From Crotalaria pallida (lineage: Eukaryota; Streptophyta; Magnoliopsida; Fabales; Fabaceae): a stretch of 64,000 nucleotides of DNA. Of the stretch, positions 23,014-33,624 are shown piece after piece. Within the stretch, counting starts at the first letter, position 1, and every line of letters begins with the position of its first letter. The position numbers and the translations under genes are program-made. The stretch is taken from contig CM075650.1 in NCBI GenBank assembly GCA_037953625.1, positions 122,433,706-122,497,705 on the forward strand. Direction: 5' to 3'. Below the pieces are notes generated by a model. The model saw only the letters and a list, made by a program, of their open reading frames with translations, ran no database searches and was not told where the DNA came from.

Positions 23014-23025
23014 TGGTATCAGAGC
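23014..23025 (+). promoter_or_regulatory. primer-binding site, copy 2
   Basis: TGGTATCAGAGC follows LTR 2 at the same four-base spacing as copy 1. Confidence 0.95.
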
Positions 23026-23187
23026 AGTTTCCCTCGGCCTTTGGAGTAGGAACTCACTACTCCTATGGTTACTCACCGAGCGAGTAACCCAAGTACTTAG
23101 CTTAGTGTCTAAGTGAAGTTGTAGGATATTAGCAGTTTTATTTAATTGTTCTATCATTAACTAGTTTTCCTTCCATGATTTAACAGT

Positions 23188-24996
23188 ATGGCAGGGAGAC
23201 GGGCTGATAATGATAGGATTGCTGCAATTCTCGAAACTCTGGTTTAGTTGCAGCAGAACCAAGCCCAAGCTCAGCAGCAACAAGCTGAGAATCTTGCAAA
23301 TCTGCAACAGAACCAAGCCCAAAACATTGCAGTAGCTGCGGCAGCTGCGGCAGCTGCAGCAGCAGCACTACAACCTCCTCCACCACCACCAGTGGAGATT
23401 GACTGGATGGGCCGCTTTAGAAAAAGTGATCCGCCGAAGTTTGAAGGGGGTTACAACCCTGATGGAGCTCAAAGATGGCTCCAGGAGATGGAGAAGGTTC
23501 TTCGCTCGCTGCAACCACCGGGTGATCAGTATATGCGACTAGTGGAGTATGTGCTGACTGGTGAGGCGGAACATTGGTGGGACCAACAGAGGAGAGGCTT
23601 GGAAGCAGCTAATGAGCTTATTTCATGGGACCTTTTCAAGGTCCGTTTTTTGGGAAAGTATTTCCCGGAAAATGTAAGGAGGGAGAAGGAGGTGGCTTTT
23701 CTTGAGATGAAGCAAGGGAACCTCAGTGTTGGAGAATATGCAGCTCAATTCGAGGACCTCAGTCGTTATTCTGGAAACTACAGGGATGCAGATGAACGCA
23801 CTAAGTGTATCAAGTTTGAGGCTGGTCTCAATTCCAAGATCAAAACAGTCTTTGTCTATCAAGGAATCTCTAATCTCTCTCAACTAGTGAACATGACCAG
23901 TTCTTATGAAGATTCTCTCAAGCAGGAACAAGCTGAGGAGCGAAGCAGGGCATCTCAGAAATTGTCTGGTCCTATTAGGGGCAAGGGTCCTATGCAGAAA
24001 TCCGGTCCTTATTCTAATCCCAGACCTTCAGTTCCTAGAGGAGCAGGGCAATCTGCAGTAACTCTTGGTCCTGTTCCTACATGTACACATTGTGGGAGGC
24101 AACACAGGGGAGTATGCTGGAATATGGGTCGACGAGATGGACTCTGTTACTTATGTGGACAGCCCGGCCACTTTGTTTCCAATTGCCCTAAAAATACTGT
24201 GAAGAGGGAGGTCAATGTGGCTAGTGCACAGAAATCTGGTGGGAGTCAGCCAATGCAGAAGGGCAAGGTGTACACTCTAGATGGCGAGGAGGTGACAGAT
24301 GATGATGAGCTGATCAGAGGTATTTGTCATGTTAATGGCAGTTCTTGTGGTGTTTTGTTTGATTGTGGTGCATCTCATTCATTCATTTCTATGGAATGCA
24401 TGAAGAGACTAGGGTTGTCTACTATAGAAATGCCTTATAAGTTGTCAGTTTCTACCCCTACGAATTCTTCAGTAATTACTTCTCAGATGTGTTTGGATTG
24501 TCCACTCCGAGTTTTGGAGCGGGAATTCAAAATCAATCTCATTTGTCTGCCTTTGACTAGATTAGATGTTATTCTGGGTATGGACTGGATGGCTCAACAT
24601 CACGTTCTAATTGACTGTCGTAAGAAAGCAGTCATCTTTAGTGATTCTACTCTGTCTGCCATAGAAGTTGATGAAGTATCTGATGTAAGTCAAATTCCTG
24701 TGGTCCGTGAGTTTCCGGAAGTCTTTTCTACGGAGATTCCCGGATTGCCTCCAAGAAGAGAAGTTGAGTTTAGTATTGATCTGAAACCTGGTACAGGTCC
24801 AATTTCTATTGCACCTTACAGAATGGTGCCTCCGGAATTGGAAGAACTGAAGAAGCAATTGGAGGAGTTATTAGCAAAGGGACTTATTAGGCCAAGTGTG
24901 TCACCCTGGGGTGCTCCTATCCTTTTTGTCAAGAAGAAGGACGGTAGCCTTCGGATGTGCACTAATTACAGGTTACTAGTGAGTTTATGGATTTGA
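23188..24996 (+). pseudogene. gag-protease of Tekay-like copy 2, same defects as copy 1
   Basis: It is almost identical to copy 1, with the same TAG at codon 20 (23245-23247), the same FDCGASHSF protease site and the same out-of-frame junction after MCTNYR. The few amino-acid differences include Ile/Ser (LIRYS/LSRYS), Ala/Ser (SAYED/SSYED), Thr/Ile (LDVTLG/LDVILG), Asp/Gly (GTDPIS/GTGPIS) and Ala/Val (RMAPPE/RMVPPE). The shared lesions show that both copies come from one already defective parent. Confidence 0.9.
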
Positions 24997-26417
24997 TAAA
25001 GGAAAGGCAAGCAGATGATGAAGAACTCCAGAAGTTGTTAGAAGGAGCAGCAAGTAAAGAGGAACCTGATTTCATAAAGGGAGCTGATGGAATCATCAGA
25101 TTCAGAGGTAGAATATGTGTTCCAATGGACTTCCAGATTCGAAGAGACATATTGTGGGAAGCTCACCAAACAAAACTGAGCTTCCATCCCGGTACAACAA
25201 AGATGTATCAGGATTTGAAGAGGATCTATTGGTGGCCAGGGTTGAAGTCTGATGTGGCCGACCATGTGTCTCACTGCTTGACTTGTCAGAAGGTGAAGAT
25301 TGAACACCAAAAGCCAGGTGGTCCGTTGCGATCACTTGACATTCCTAAATGGAAGTGGGATAGCATAGCCATGGACTTTGTGACGGGTCTACCTAGAACT
25401 GCTGCAGGTTGTGATGGTGTATGGGTTGTTGTAGACCGTTTAACAAAGTGTGCTCACTTTATTCAGATCAATAAGAAGTACACTCTGGAGAAGCTGACAC
25501 AGTTGTATATTCGGGACATAGTGAAGCTTCATGGTGTACCTTTTAGTATTGTGTCTGATCGTGATCCACGATTTCTATCCAGATTTTGGCAGAGTCTTCA
25601 GCAGGCCTTGGGTACTAAGTTGAGGTTCAGTACAGCCTATCATCCTCAAACTGATGGGCAATTCGAGGGTACTATTCAGACTTTGGAGGATCTGTTGAGG
25701 GCTTGTGTACTAGAGCAGGCTGGTAGTTGGGAGCAGTTGCTACCGCTGATGGAATTTACTTACAACAACAGCTTTCACTCCAGTATTGGCATGGCACCTT
25801 TTGAGGCACTCTATGGAAGAAAGTGTAGAACGCCTCTTTGTTGGTTCCAGATTGGGGAGAACTTGTTGACTGGGCCAGAGTTGGTGCAAGAAACCACAGA
25901 GAAGATCGCGATGATTAAGGATAAGATGAAGACTTCTCAAGACAGGCAAAAGAGCTATGCAGATAAGCGTAGGAGACCCCTAGAGTTTGATGTGGGTGAT
26001 CATGTGTTTCTTAGGGTGTCCCCTACCACTGGCATTGGTCGAGCAATCAAGTCAAAGAAGCTGACTCCGAGGTTTGTTGGACCTTATGAGATTCTGGAAA
26101 GAGTTGGGCCTTTGGCGTACAGGATTGCTTTGCCTCCACATTTATCTAGACTTCATGGTGTATTTCATGTTTCCCAGCTGAGGAAGTACATTCATGATCC
26201 CTCCCATGTGGTAGCAGTTGACGATTTGCCTTTGAAGGAGAATCTTACTTTTGAGATCCTCCCGATCAGAATTGAGGACAGGCAGATTAAGCAGCACTGG
26301 GGCAAGGAAATTCCATTGGTGAAAGTGATTTGGAACCGAAACAACGTAGAAGAGGCTACTTGGGAGCTGGAGAGCAAGATGAAGGAGTCCTATCCTCAAT
26401 TGTTTCAGGACAGCTGA
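24987..26417 (+). CDS. integrase of Tekay-like copy 2
   Basis: The open frame has 476 codons and matches copy 1 in length and motifs (CLTCQ, MDFVTGLP, VSDRDPRF, DGQFEGT, PRFVGPYEI, chromodomain-like end). Five residues differ by eye: HFIQINKK for HFIPINKK, AVDDL for AADDL, QHWGK for QLWGK, EEATWE for EETTWE. Catalytic residues are kept, so this part could still be functional if supplied within a polyprotein. Confidence 0.9.
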   Translation: MDLIKERQADDEELQKLLEGAASKEEPDFIKGADGIIRFRGRICVPMDFQIRRDILWEAHQTKLSFHPGTTKMYQDLKRIYWWPGLKSDVADHVSHCLTCQKVKIEHQKPGGPLRSLDIPKWKWDSIAMDFVTGLPRTAAGCDGVWVVVDRLTKCAHFIQINKKYTLEKLTQLYIRDIVKLHGVPFSIVSDRDPRFLSRFWQSLQQALGTKLRFSTAYHPQTDGQFEGTIQTLEDLLRACVLEQAGSWEQLLPLMEFTYNNSFHSSIGMAPFEALYGRKCRTPLCWFQIGENLLTGPELVQETTEKIAMIKDKMKTSQDRQKSYADKRRRPLEFDVGDHVFLRVSPTTGIGRAIKSKKLTPRFVGPYEILERVGPLAYRIALPPHLSRLHGVFHVSQLRKYIHDPSHVVAVDDLPLKENLTFEILPIRIEDRQIKQHWGKEIPLVKVIWNRNNVEEATWELESKMKESYPQLFQDS

Positions 26418-26438
26418 ATTTCGAGGACGAAATTCTGG

Positions 26439-26453
26439 TAAGTGGGAGAGGAT
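26439..26453 (+). promoter_or_regulatory. polypurine tract, copy 2
   Basis: The same purine-rich tract as copy 1 lies directly upstream of LTR 3. Confidence 0.85.
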
Positions 26454-29047
26454 TGTAACATCCCAAACTTAATTCTTAGTGTAAATTATGTTTTGATAGC
26501 CTTAGGATAGAAACAATTATGATATAAGTTAGAAATCGGCCAATTAGACATGCAAATTCAAGTTTAAAACATAGGACTTTGGGAAATAAGAATAACAATA
26601 TTGGTAGCTTAGAATACAAATTCCACCGTTGGATGTGAAGTAGGATAGGTGAGGAAGCTTGTGTTAAAATTTGAGCAAGATCCGACGGGTAACGAAGAAG
26701 TTATGGCATTTTGAAATACCAATGAAAAAGAGAACTGGCCAGACTACTCGAGTAGTACCTGAATTAATCGAGTAGTTCACCAACTAATCGATTAGTTCAC
26801 TGGGTAATCGAGTAGTTGGTGGAAATAGAAAGTCCAGAAAATTTGGACTACTCGAGTAGTCCACTGACTACTCGAGTAGTGCGTACTGCATCAGAAAAAA
26901 ATAAAGATAAAGCCACATTCATTCTTAGCCACTCATTCTCATTCATTCTCTCCATCAACAAATCTCTCTCTCCTTTCACTCCCTCCCCCACGAGTTCCAC
27001 CTTCCTCCACCAAGATCCAAGTTGATTTCTCCTCTTCTCTTGCAAGCTCATTAAGCCACAAGCAAGCTTCATAGGTAAAGATCACTCTTCCCTTCTCTCT
27101 CTAGATGCTCCATACGGTTTATCTCTCTCCCTTTTTCCTCTCATAAAATTCGAACCCCACTCCCTTGGGTTTCCATACTCTCATGTTCTTTCCTTGTTTC
27201 ATGGCTTAAGGGAGATCAAGTTCTCACTTCCATCCACTCACTTCTCTTGGGGAGCTTTTTGCGAGGCACAAACGGATCTAGGGCTAAGGCTAACTTTTGC
27301 TTGAGGTTCTCTCACTCTCTCCTTGATTAAGGTAAGGGGGTGGTTATAGTGAGCATTGGCTTGTTCTAGGAAAGGGTTTGTATTTAGATATAATGGTTGG
27401 CTAGGAGTTTACGTGTTAGGGTAGAAAATTAGAAATCTCAATTTACGAACTAAGGAAAATGTTGGAAATAGGCTTAATTGGAAATTATGGAACTTTAGGA
27501 AGTAAAGAATGAGGTTAGGTTTTAATTGAGGATAATAAATGGCATAAACCCCTAATTTAGGACTTTGAATCAATAATTGGGACATGTGAACAAAATGTGG
27601 TTATTGTATGATTATATGAAAAGTTGAAGTTTGGTTAATGTTTGCACTCTAATTGTTTATGTGAAATGTGAATTGTGGCTATTTGGTTATAATTATGATG
27701 GTTTTTGTGATTGGAATGACTTGGTAAATATTAAATGGAATTGGTAGGCAAAGTAATGGCATATAATATGGACAATTAAAAATGCATAAATATGGTGGTG
27801 TATCGTAGGCCTTCGATTTGGGGGAGACGATACATCGTAAAAATTTGGGTTGTATTGTAGGCCTTCGATTTGGGGGAGACAATACAACGTAAAAGGGGCG
27901 ATGTATGTAGGCCTTCGATTTGGTGGAGACATACATCGTCGATGGTGTATGTATGTAGGCCTTCGATGTGGTGGAGACATACATACACCCTAAATAAAAA
28001 GGAAAAAGGAAAGGACAATGGATAAAATAAGGTAAACGGTAAAGGAAAAGCGATGTATGTAGGCCTTCGATTTGGTGGAGACATACATCGTGATTGGTGT
28101 ATGTATGTAGGCCTTCGATTTGGTGGAGACATACATACACCGTAAATAAAAGGAAATGAATAAAGGAAACAGGGAATAAAATTGGACAAGATAATGGTAA
28201 TGGAAACGCGATGTATGTAGGCCTTCGATTTGGTGGAGACATACATCGTGATTGGTGTATGTATGTAGGCCTTCGATTTGGTGGAGACATACATACACCG
28301 TAAATAAAAGGAAAAAGGTAAGGGGGTTATGACGGGATTTGTTTGGAAACGGGGAAAATAAATAAAAGGGAATCAAATGGTGGAAATGAATTAACTAAAA
28401 GGGAATCGTCACTTATAAAATGATGAAATTGGAAAATGTGGCATGTGTGCAATGGTAATGTGTTTATATGACTAAAGTGCTAAGTGTGTCTGGCCTGGTT
28501 AGTTGTTATGTCTATTTAGAAACTGCTTTTCTATTTCATGTGCAATGCTCACTCCCTTACTATCTTTCAGGTACAGAGATTGAGTTAGCACAGCCCCCGG
28601 CCGAGCAGGAGTGCTCTCCCTCACACGGAGAGTAGGGTTATTATGGGGATTAGGACTATATGTGACCTAAGCCTCCTTATTCTTTTGATGTATTTGTGAT
28701 GCCATATATTTTTGATGAGGCTTGGGATATTGTTTTTGGCATAGCTATATTTGAGCATCATGCTAGTTGCACCTAGTACACATATTTCGCTTACACTTTG
28801 ATAACTGATACTAGATGTATATTTTGCGCCCATGGGGCTTTTGTTTGTTATGTGCATGAGGTGCAGCCCTGCTGGCTGTTGATTATATTTTATTGGCAAT
28901 GTTATACACAGGTTAAATTTTGGAAAGTCCGAAAAACAGACAAAACTCCGTCCGTTTGACGGGTGATTTTACTAAACTAAAAAGGAATTTTTATGTGCAC
29001 ATTTTTAATACTTGGGAATTAAGGGTAATATTTATTAGGGTGTTACA
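26454..29047 (+). repeat. LTR 3 of Tekay-like array
   Basis: This is the terminal LTR, ending GGGTGTTACA next to CCTTT. It shares some variants with LTR 1 (for example 'ttacgaactaagg') and others with LTR 2 (for example 'gataactgatact'), and has a few private changes such as 'gacgggatttg'. Confidence 0.95.
27797..28299 (+). repeat. hairpin array in LTR 3
   Basis: The same eight units lie at a +12,076 offset from LTR 1, with arms and cores intact. Confidence 0.95.
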
Positions 29048-29907
29048 CCTTTGCTCTCGGGGAGAGCCAAGTTGCTGTTACTGCTGAGGTCCCAATTGGA
29101 GAGCCTTCTGCCCCCATAGTTTTTACCCCTTCTGCTGAAAAGGGCATAGCTTCGACCAACACGACTGAAGTTTCTAGGAGTGTTACTGCTCTTCCTTATG
29201 GGCGCTCTATGCATGAGGCTTCCCATTTCCAGACTCCTTCCGCGAGGACAGGTCATGTTTCCGCTTCTCCAGGGTCTTTTTCGGTTTGTAAGTATTTCTT
29301 TCTTTATTTGATCCAAGTTGGGTTCTTTCCTTTTCTTTGTTTTTGCTTTTCTGTCTCATTATCTCTGCGCGTGTTATGGTGTGCTTTTGCAGTTGCACTT
29401 TCCGCTAGGTCTCGCGGTTCACTGGATGCAGATGATCAGTCTTTGGTTGATTCATTCCTTCTTGCTCACACTGCCCTGATACCGCCTCGTGCCTCGCTTC
29501 CTCGCCTTTTCAGGGAGTCCGCTTCACGCACCTTGCTGCAGATGTTGTTGTTGGTTCATTCAATTGATGTGGATGCCTTGCCATGGGAGGGCAAAGCTGA
29601 GATTCTGGATTGCTTGTATTCACTCAAGTTTCAGCACTATTCCGGTGCTTGGCTTGAGAATGCCATTGCTGGTTTTGAGAGTTTGCGCCCTCCGTTTGAT
29701 GATGCTGAGTTGGCTGAGGCTGAGCGCTCCCTGCAGGAACGCCGTGCTCTGTTAGTATCCCGCATTAAAGAAATTTCTTCTCAGCTTGATCAGACAACTT
29801 CAGAGTTGGAGCTACTTGATAAGGAGATTAATGATTTAGCCGCCCGGAAGCACGCCTATAAAGAAGTTTGCAGGGACACCTCTTTGAATTCCCTTTTTAG
29901 CATGTAG
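29048..29907 (+). pseudogene. PMD gene, 3' part with coiled coil
   Basis: This continues the gene interrupted at 14376. Low-complexity coding sequence is followed by an apparent intron (about 29288-29391, GT...TTTTTGCAG) and a final exon encoding SRGSLDADDQSLVDSFLLAH, LPWEGKAEILDCLYSLKFQ, and a heptad-rich coiled coil (LQERRALLVSRIKEISSQLD, then LELLDKEINDLAARK), ending at TAG 29905-29907. PMD proteins of transposons often end in such coiled coils. It shares strand with the 5' part and is antisense to the retroelement that carries both. Confidence 0.7.
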
Positions 29908-32900
29908 GCGCTATTTTCACTGCATATGCTGCTACTTTTGTTATTCTTCTCCTTGGATCATGGTTTCGGTTACTGCTTTTCTTTTGGCTTCGCGTTTTGT
30001 ATGACTTTAATCGGATTTGACTTTTGTTGCTTTACCGCTACTAGACTTTTCTGCTGGATCTTGATTCCTTGTACGAACTGAATTTCTCAATTTCTTGGCA
30101 TTTCTTGACTCTTGTTTGCATTGGGTGTTTTGGTATAAGCTGCATAGACTTTGATGCTTCTTCAGGTGTTTTACATACGCGCACTCTTGTCTGGTGCTCA
30201 TGAAGTGTTATCATTGCATGCTTTCCTTTCTTTCATACATAGACATGTGCGCACTTCTTCTTCTCTTTTTGTTTTTTGTTGAGCAGTGGCTCCTCATGTC
30301 ATTGATGCCAAGATCTTTTCCCAGGGTGCACGTTGGACACACTTTTTCTCTTCTTTTTTTTTCTTTTTTTTAGGGTGCACATTGGGCACGCTTCTTTCTC
30401 TCTCTCTTTCTTTGAACAATGGCCCCTCATGTCATTGGTGCCAAATTTTCTTCAAGGTGCACGTTGGGCACGCTTTCTCTTTTTTTTTTAGCAATGGCCC
30501 CTCATGTCATCGGTGCCAAAATTTTTTCTCAAGGTGCACGTTGGGCACGCTTTCTCTCCATTTTTTGAGCAATGGCCCCTCATGTCATCGGTGCCAAAAT
30601 TTTTTCTCAGGGTGCACGTTGGGCACGCTTTCTCTCTTTTTTTTTGAACAATGGCCCCTCATGTCATCGGTGCCAAAAATTTTTTCTCAGGGTGCACGTT
30701 GGGCACGCTTTCTCTTTTTTTTTAGCAATGGCCCCTCATGTCATCGGTGGGAAAAAAATTTTCCCGGGGTGCACGTTGGGCACAATCTACAGGTTTTGCC
30801 GCTTTGGGCTTTTTCTGATTTAAAAACTAATAGATCGCTTTGGATCTTACGTTAGCCAACCTCTTTTTCTACAGATTTTTCCCCCCGCGTTTAAGACCAG
30901 CGCCCTTGTTTCCCGGGAACTTTTCTAGCCTCGCGATATGGCGTACTTCGCCCGCGTCTGATCCCGGAAATTTGTTTTCAGAGAGGTCTATCCGGGTGCC
31001 GTGATAAGGCGTCTTGTGCCCGCGGTGCGGTCCAACATTGTTCATTTTTTTCTTTTCTTTTCTTTTCTTTTTCTTCTTCTCTTCTTTTTCTTCTCTTTTT
31101 TTTTGAAGTGTTGGACCTCGCGTTCTGGCATTATTGACCCTGTTTGAGGGTATTTGCTATAGCGATACCTCATGTCATCAGTATCATTTGTACCCTTTCT
31201 GAGGACACCTCATGTTATTAGTGCCGCTTTAGGCTTTGCTATTAGCACCTCTTGTCATAGGCGCTGCCTTGCTTCTAATCGATTGCTTGATTGTTTAGGC
31301 TTCATAACACCTCTTGTCATTGGTGCTACTTTTCTTTCTACTTTTCTTGATATTATCAATCTGTAAACACTTGTATTTCTAGATTGCTCTGGCTTCTTGA
31401 CTTTGTGCTTACGCTCGCTTTCGCATAGTCTGTTTTGACGTATGGATGAGCTCAGATGCGCCTTGCTTCAGAGGCTTGTTATTGCTATAGATTTCTGTGT
31501 CAGGGCGCTTTGGCTTGCTCACGGGAGCAGGCTGGGCTGAATTCTTGGTTTTAGCAAGTATACTGAATTCGTTTTTGTTTCTGAACAGCTTCTGCCTCGA
31601 TCACTTGTATGCCTTTTGGCCCGCTTTCGTGTTGCATCTTGTCTCGCATACTGCTTCATGTTTCAATGTTTAAGTATGCCTTTGAGTAACATACTTTCTG
31701 AATCTTGCATTTGTACTGGTTATCACAAAACTTGCATTCACCCCTGCATGTACGCCTTTTGTGTACGCTTGGCAACTGTGATCACGACCGTCTTTAAAGT
31801 TTGCTTTTGCACATGTGTTCGCTCTTCAATTACTTCTCTTGCGCGCTTCTGTTTTGAAGTTGCCTTCGTCTTGCTGGTTTGAATTTACCGCCAGCTTCTC
31901 ATGTAACTTTGCTTTTAGATTTATGGCTCGATACTAGTAACATTCTGTTTTTGATTTAAGTCAGGATTTCTAGCTTCAACACTGTTTACTTTTTTTTCTG
32001 ATGCACCTTGAATTTCATCTTGGCGACTCAACTTCACATGAATCTTTGATTCAACTTTGCTTTTCTCGCCTTTGCTTGCTCCATGTTGTCAATCAGTCTA
32101 TGCAAAATGCATGATTACTTCTGCTTGCAAGGGTGACATGCGCCCTGCCACCATGACTCTACGTTGGCCTTCTGGTTCTGAATTGCTTACTGTCAACTTC
32201 AGGGTTCGCCTCTTGGCATGATTTCATTATTTCCCTTTGTTTGATTTTGTTTGCTTGACTTTCACCGATCTTTTCTATTTGTGTGTTGTGTTTCTTTTCT
32301 TGATACTTTGCTCTTGATCGCCTGGCCTTCTCTTTTACTGGGCGAGACGTGGAGCGCTTCTCTGCTGTAGATATATCAGGTGTTTATTGTCTAGGGTGGA
32401 GGAAGCGATCCTCCCATGGCGTTGGGCATCTTAGCAATACATAGTGAGTTATGTCCTGAAAGCGTACTACGGACTTTTCAAATCTTAGGAAGTGGCTCCT
32501 ACATAAACAACTTTCATTTTTTTTTCTTCGGATATTTTCATGCTACGCATGTCCGTTTCATCAGTTATATCTATCATATCATGTATGAAATTAATTATGC
32601 ATCATTATGTAACATTGCCAATATTACGCTTTCATGTAACGCTTTTTCTAAAGCACACCTTCTCAACATTCAAATCATATGGTTTATAACATCAAACATT
32701 ATATTTGCACGCTAGAATCATGGAAAATAGTTTGTCTTCATCATGTAACGGTTGAGCAAAGGACAATTAATCAAGGTTATGACATAAACGATTAGTATGG
32801 TATACCATTTTAGTTCTACAGCAAACATTCGTATGTACAGAGTTATCTAATTGCTGCTTTTCTAGTCAAATACTTGACACATATCAGAGCGACAACATTC

Positions 32901-33596
32901 CTGAATATGAACATACGTATACGATTCTTGGACATGACAAACACAGAGTCTAGAAATCAAACAATCTTCATATCATATCATGTTACGACAGTGCTATTCT
33001 AGACAAAGCAAAAATAAATTATTGTTATCACCATAAGGTCGTAAATGAAACCACATTATCATATGAGAGCGATCATAGCAAGGTTGTCATAGATGCATTC
33101 AAAAGCTAGCAAGATAATAAGTATACGCATACTGCGATTGTTCTTGCACAAAATAGTTTGTATGTGATCAAACAACATATTATCAGATTCATTTCTATTG
33201 TAATCGAATTCATGGAAAAACTCCCTAGGCCGAGCTAAGGATTGTGTGTACTTAACTCATAGTGCAAGTGACGCGAGGCACTTTCACATTTGAGCTTTCT
33301 GGTTGCGCCTTTGCTCCTGAGTTTCTACTTTCCGCAACATGGCGCATTCCTTAGTGAGAGCGTGCCTTCGCTCTTCTTCGGTCACGTGACCGCCTGGCCG
33401 CCTTCTACAAGTGCGCCTTCTGGGGTGTTGCCCCATGGGGAGCAGGCCGCCTTTCGAGAAGGTCGCTTTTGAGCTGAGAGACGCCCTCCTTGTTACAATC
33501 ACTTTTGCAGTTGAGGGTCGTCGATGACAGTGGAGCACCTTCAAGAGTTATATTTCAGACAGTGCTTCCAGGGACATTTCCTTCATCGCCTGAAGC
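29908..33596. other. non-coding internal region of the large LTR element
   Basis: No retroviral domains were found on either strand. It contains the 75-bp repeat cluster at 30286-30790, a CT-rich stretch near 31050-31100, and degenerate 'cctcatgtcat' words up to about 31330. Short minus-strand frames near 33284-33544 follow the primer site in element sense but show no recognisable gag motif. Confidence 0.6.
30286..30790 (+). repeat. tandem repeat, about 75-bp unit, six copies
   Basis: The unit reads 'aatggcccctcatgtcatcg', then 'gtgccaaaa', a T run, 'ctcagggtgcacgttgggca' and 'cgctttctc'. Copies begin near 30288, 30418, 30493, 30569, 30648 and 30726; the first is the most diverged and is further from its neighbour. 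T-tract length varies between copies. Degenerate 'acctcatgtcat' copies continue to about 31330. The repeat reads through in frame only by chance. Confidence 0.9.
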
Positions 33597-33601
33597 CATA
33601 A

Positions 33602-33621
33602 CTTCCCCAGCGGAGTCGCCA
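33602..33621 (-). promoter_or_regulatory. primer-binding site of the minus-strand LTR element
   Basis: Read on the minus strand it is TGGCGACTCCGCTGGGGAAG, three bases from the LTR end. TGG-initial sequences of this type are primer sites in plant Ty3/gypsy elements; I believe this one matches an arginine-type tRNA but cannot check. Confidence 0.75.
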
Positions 33622-33624
33622 AAT

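Larger units (their letters stand above)
14377..29047 (+). mobile_element. tandem Tekay-like Ty3/gypsy array: LTR-internal-LTR-internal-LTR
   Basis: Three LTRs of about 2,594 bp (14377-16971, 20416-23009, 26454-29047) alternate with two 3,444-bp internal regions, giving an exact 6,038-bp period. Outer flanks are CCTCT and CCTTT, a 5-bp target duplication with one mismatch. Each internal region has a methionine-tRNA primer site (TGGTATCAGAGC), gag-protease, integrase with a chromodomain-like end, and a polypurine tract. Reverse transcriptase and RNase H are deleted in both, at the identical point. The array could come from unequal LTR-LTR recombination between two copies; it is non-autonomous. 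Confidence 0.93.

Noticed and set aside
30286..30855. 189-codon frame with repeated NGPSCHRC and HVGHAFS words as a repeat protein
   Set aside because: It is a read-through of the 75-bp tandem repeat, whose T-run lengths vary and shift the frame between copies.
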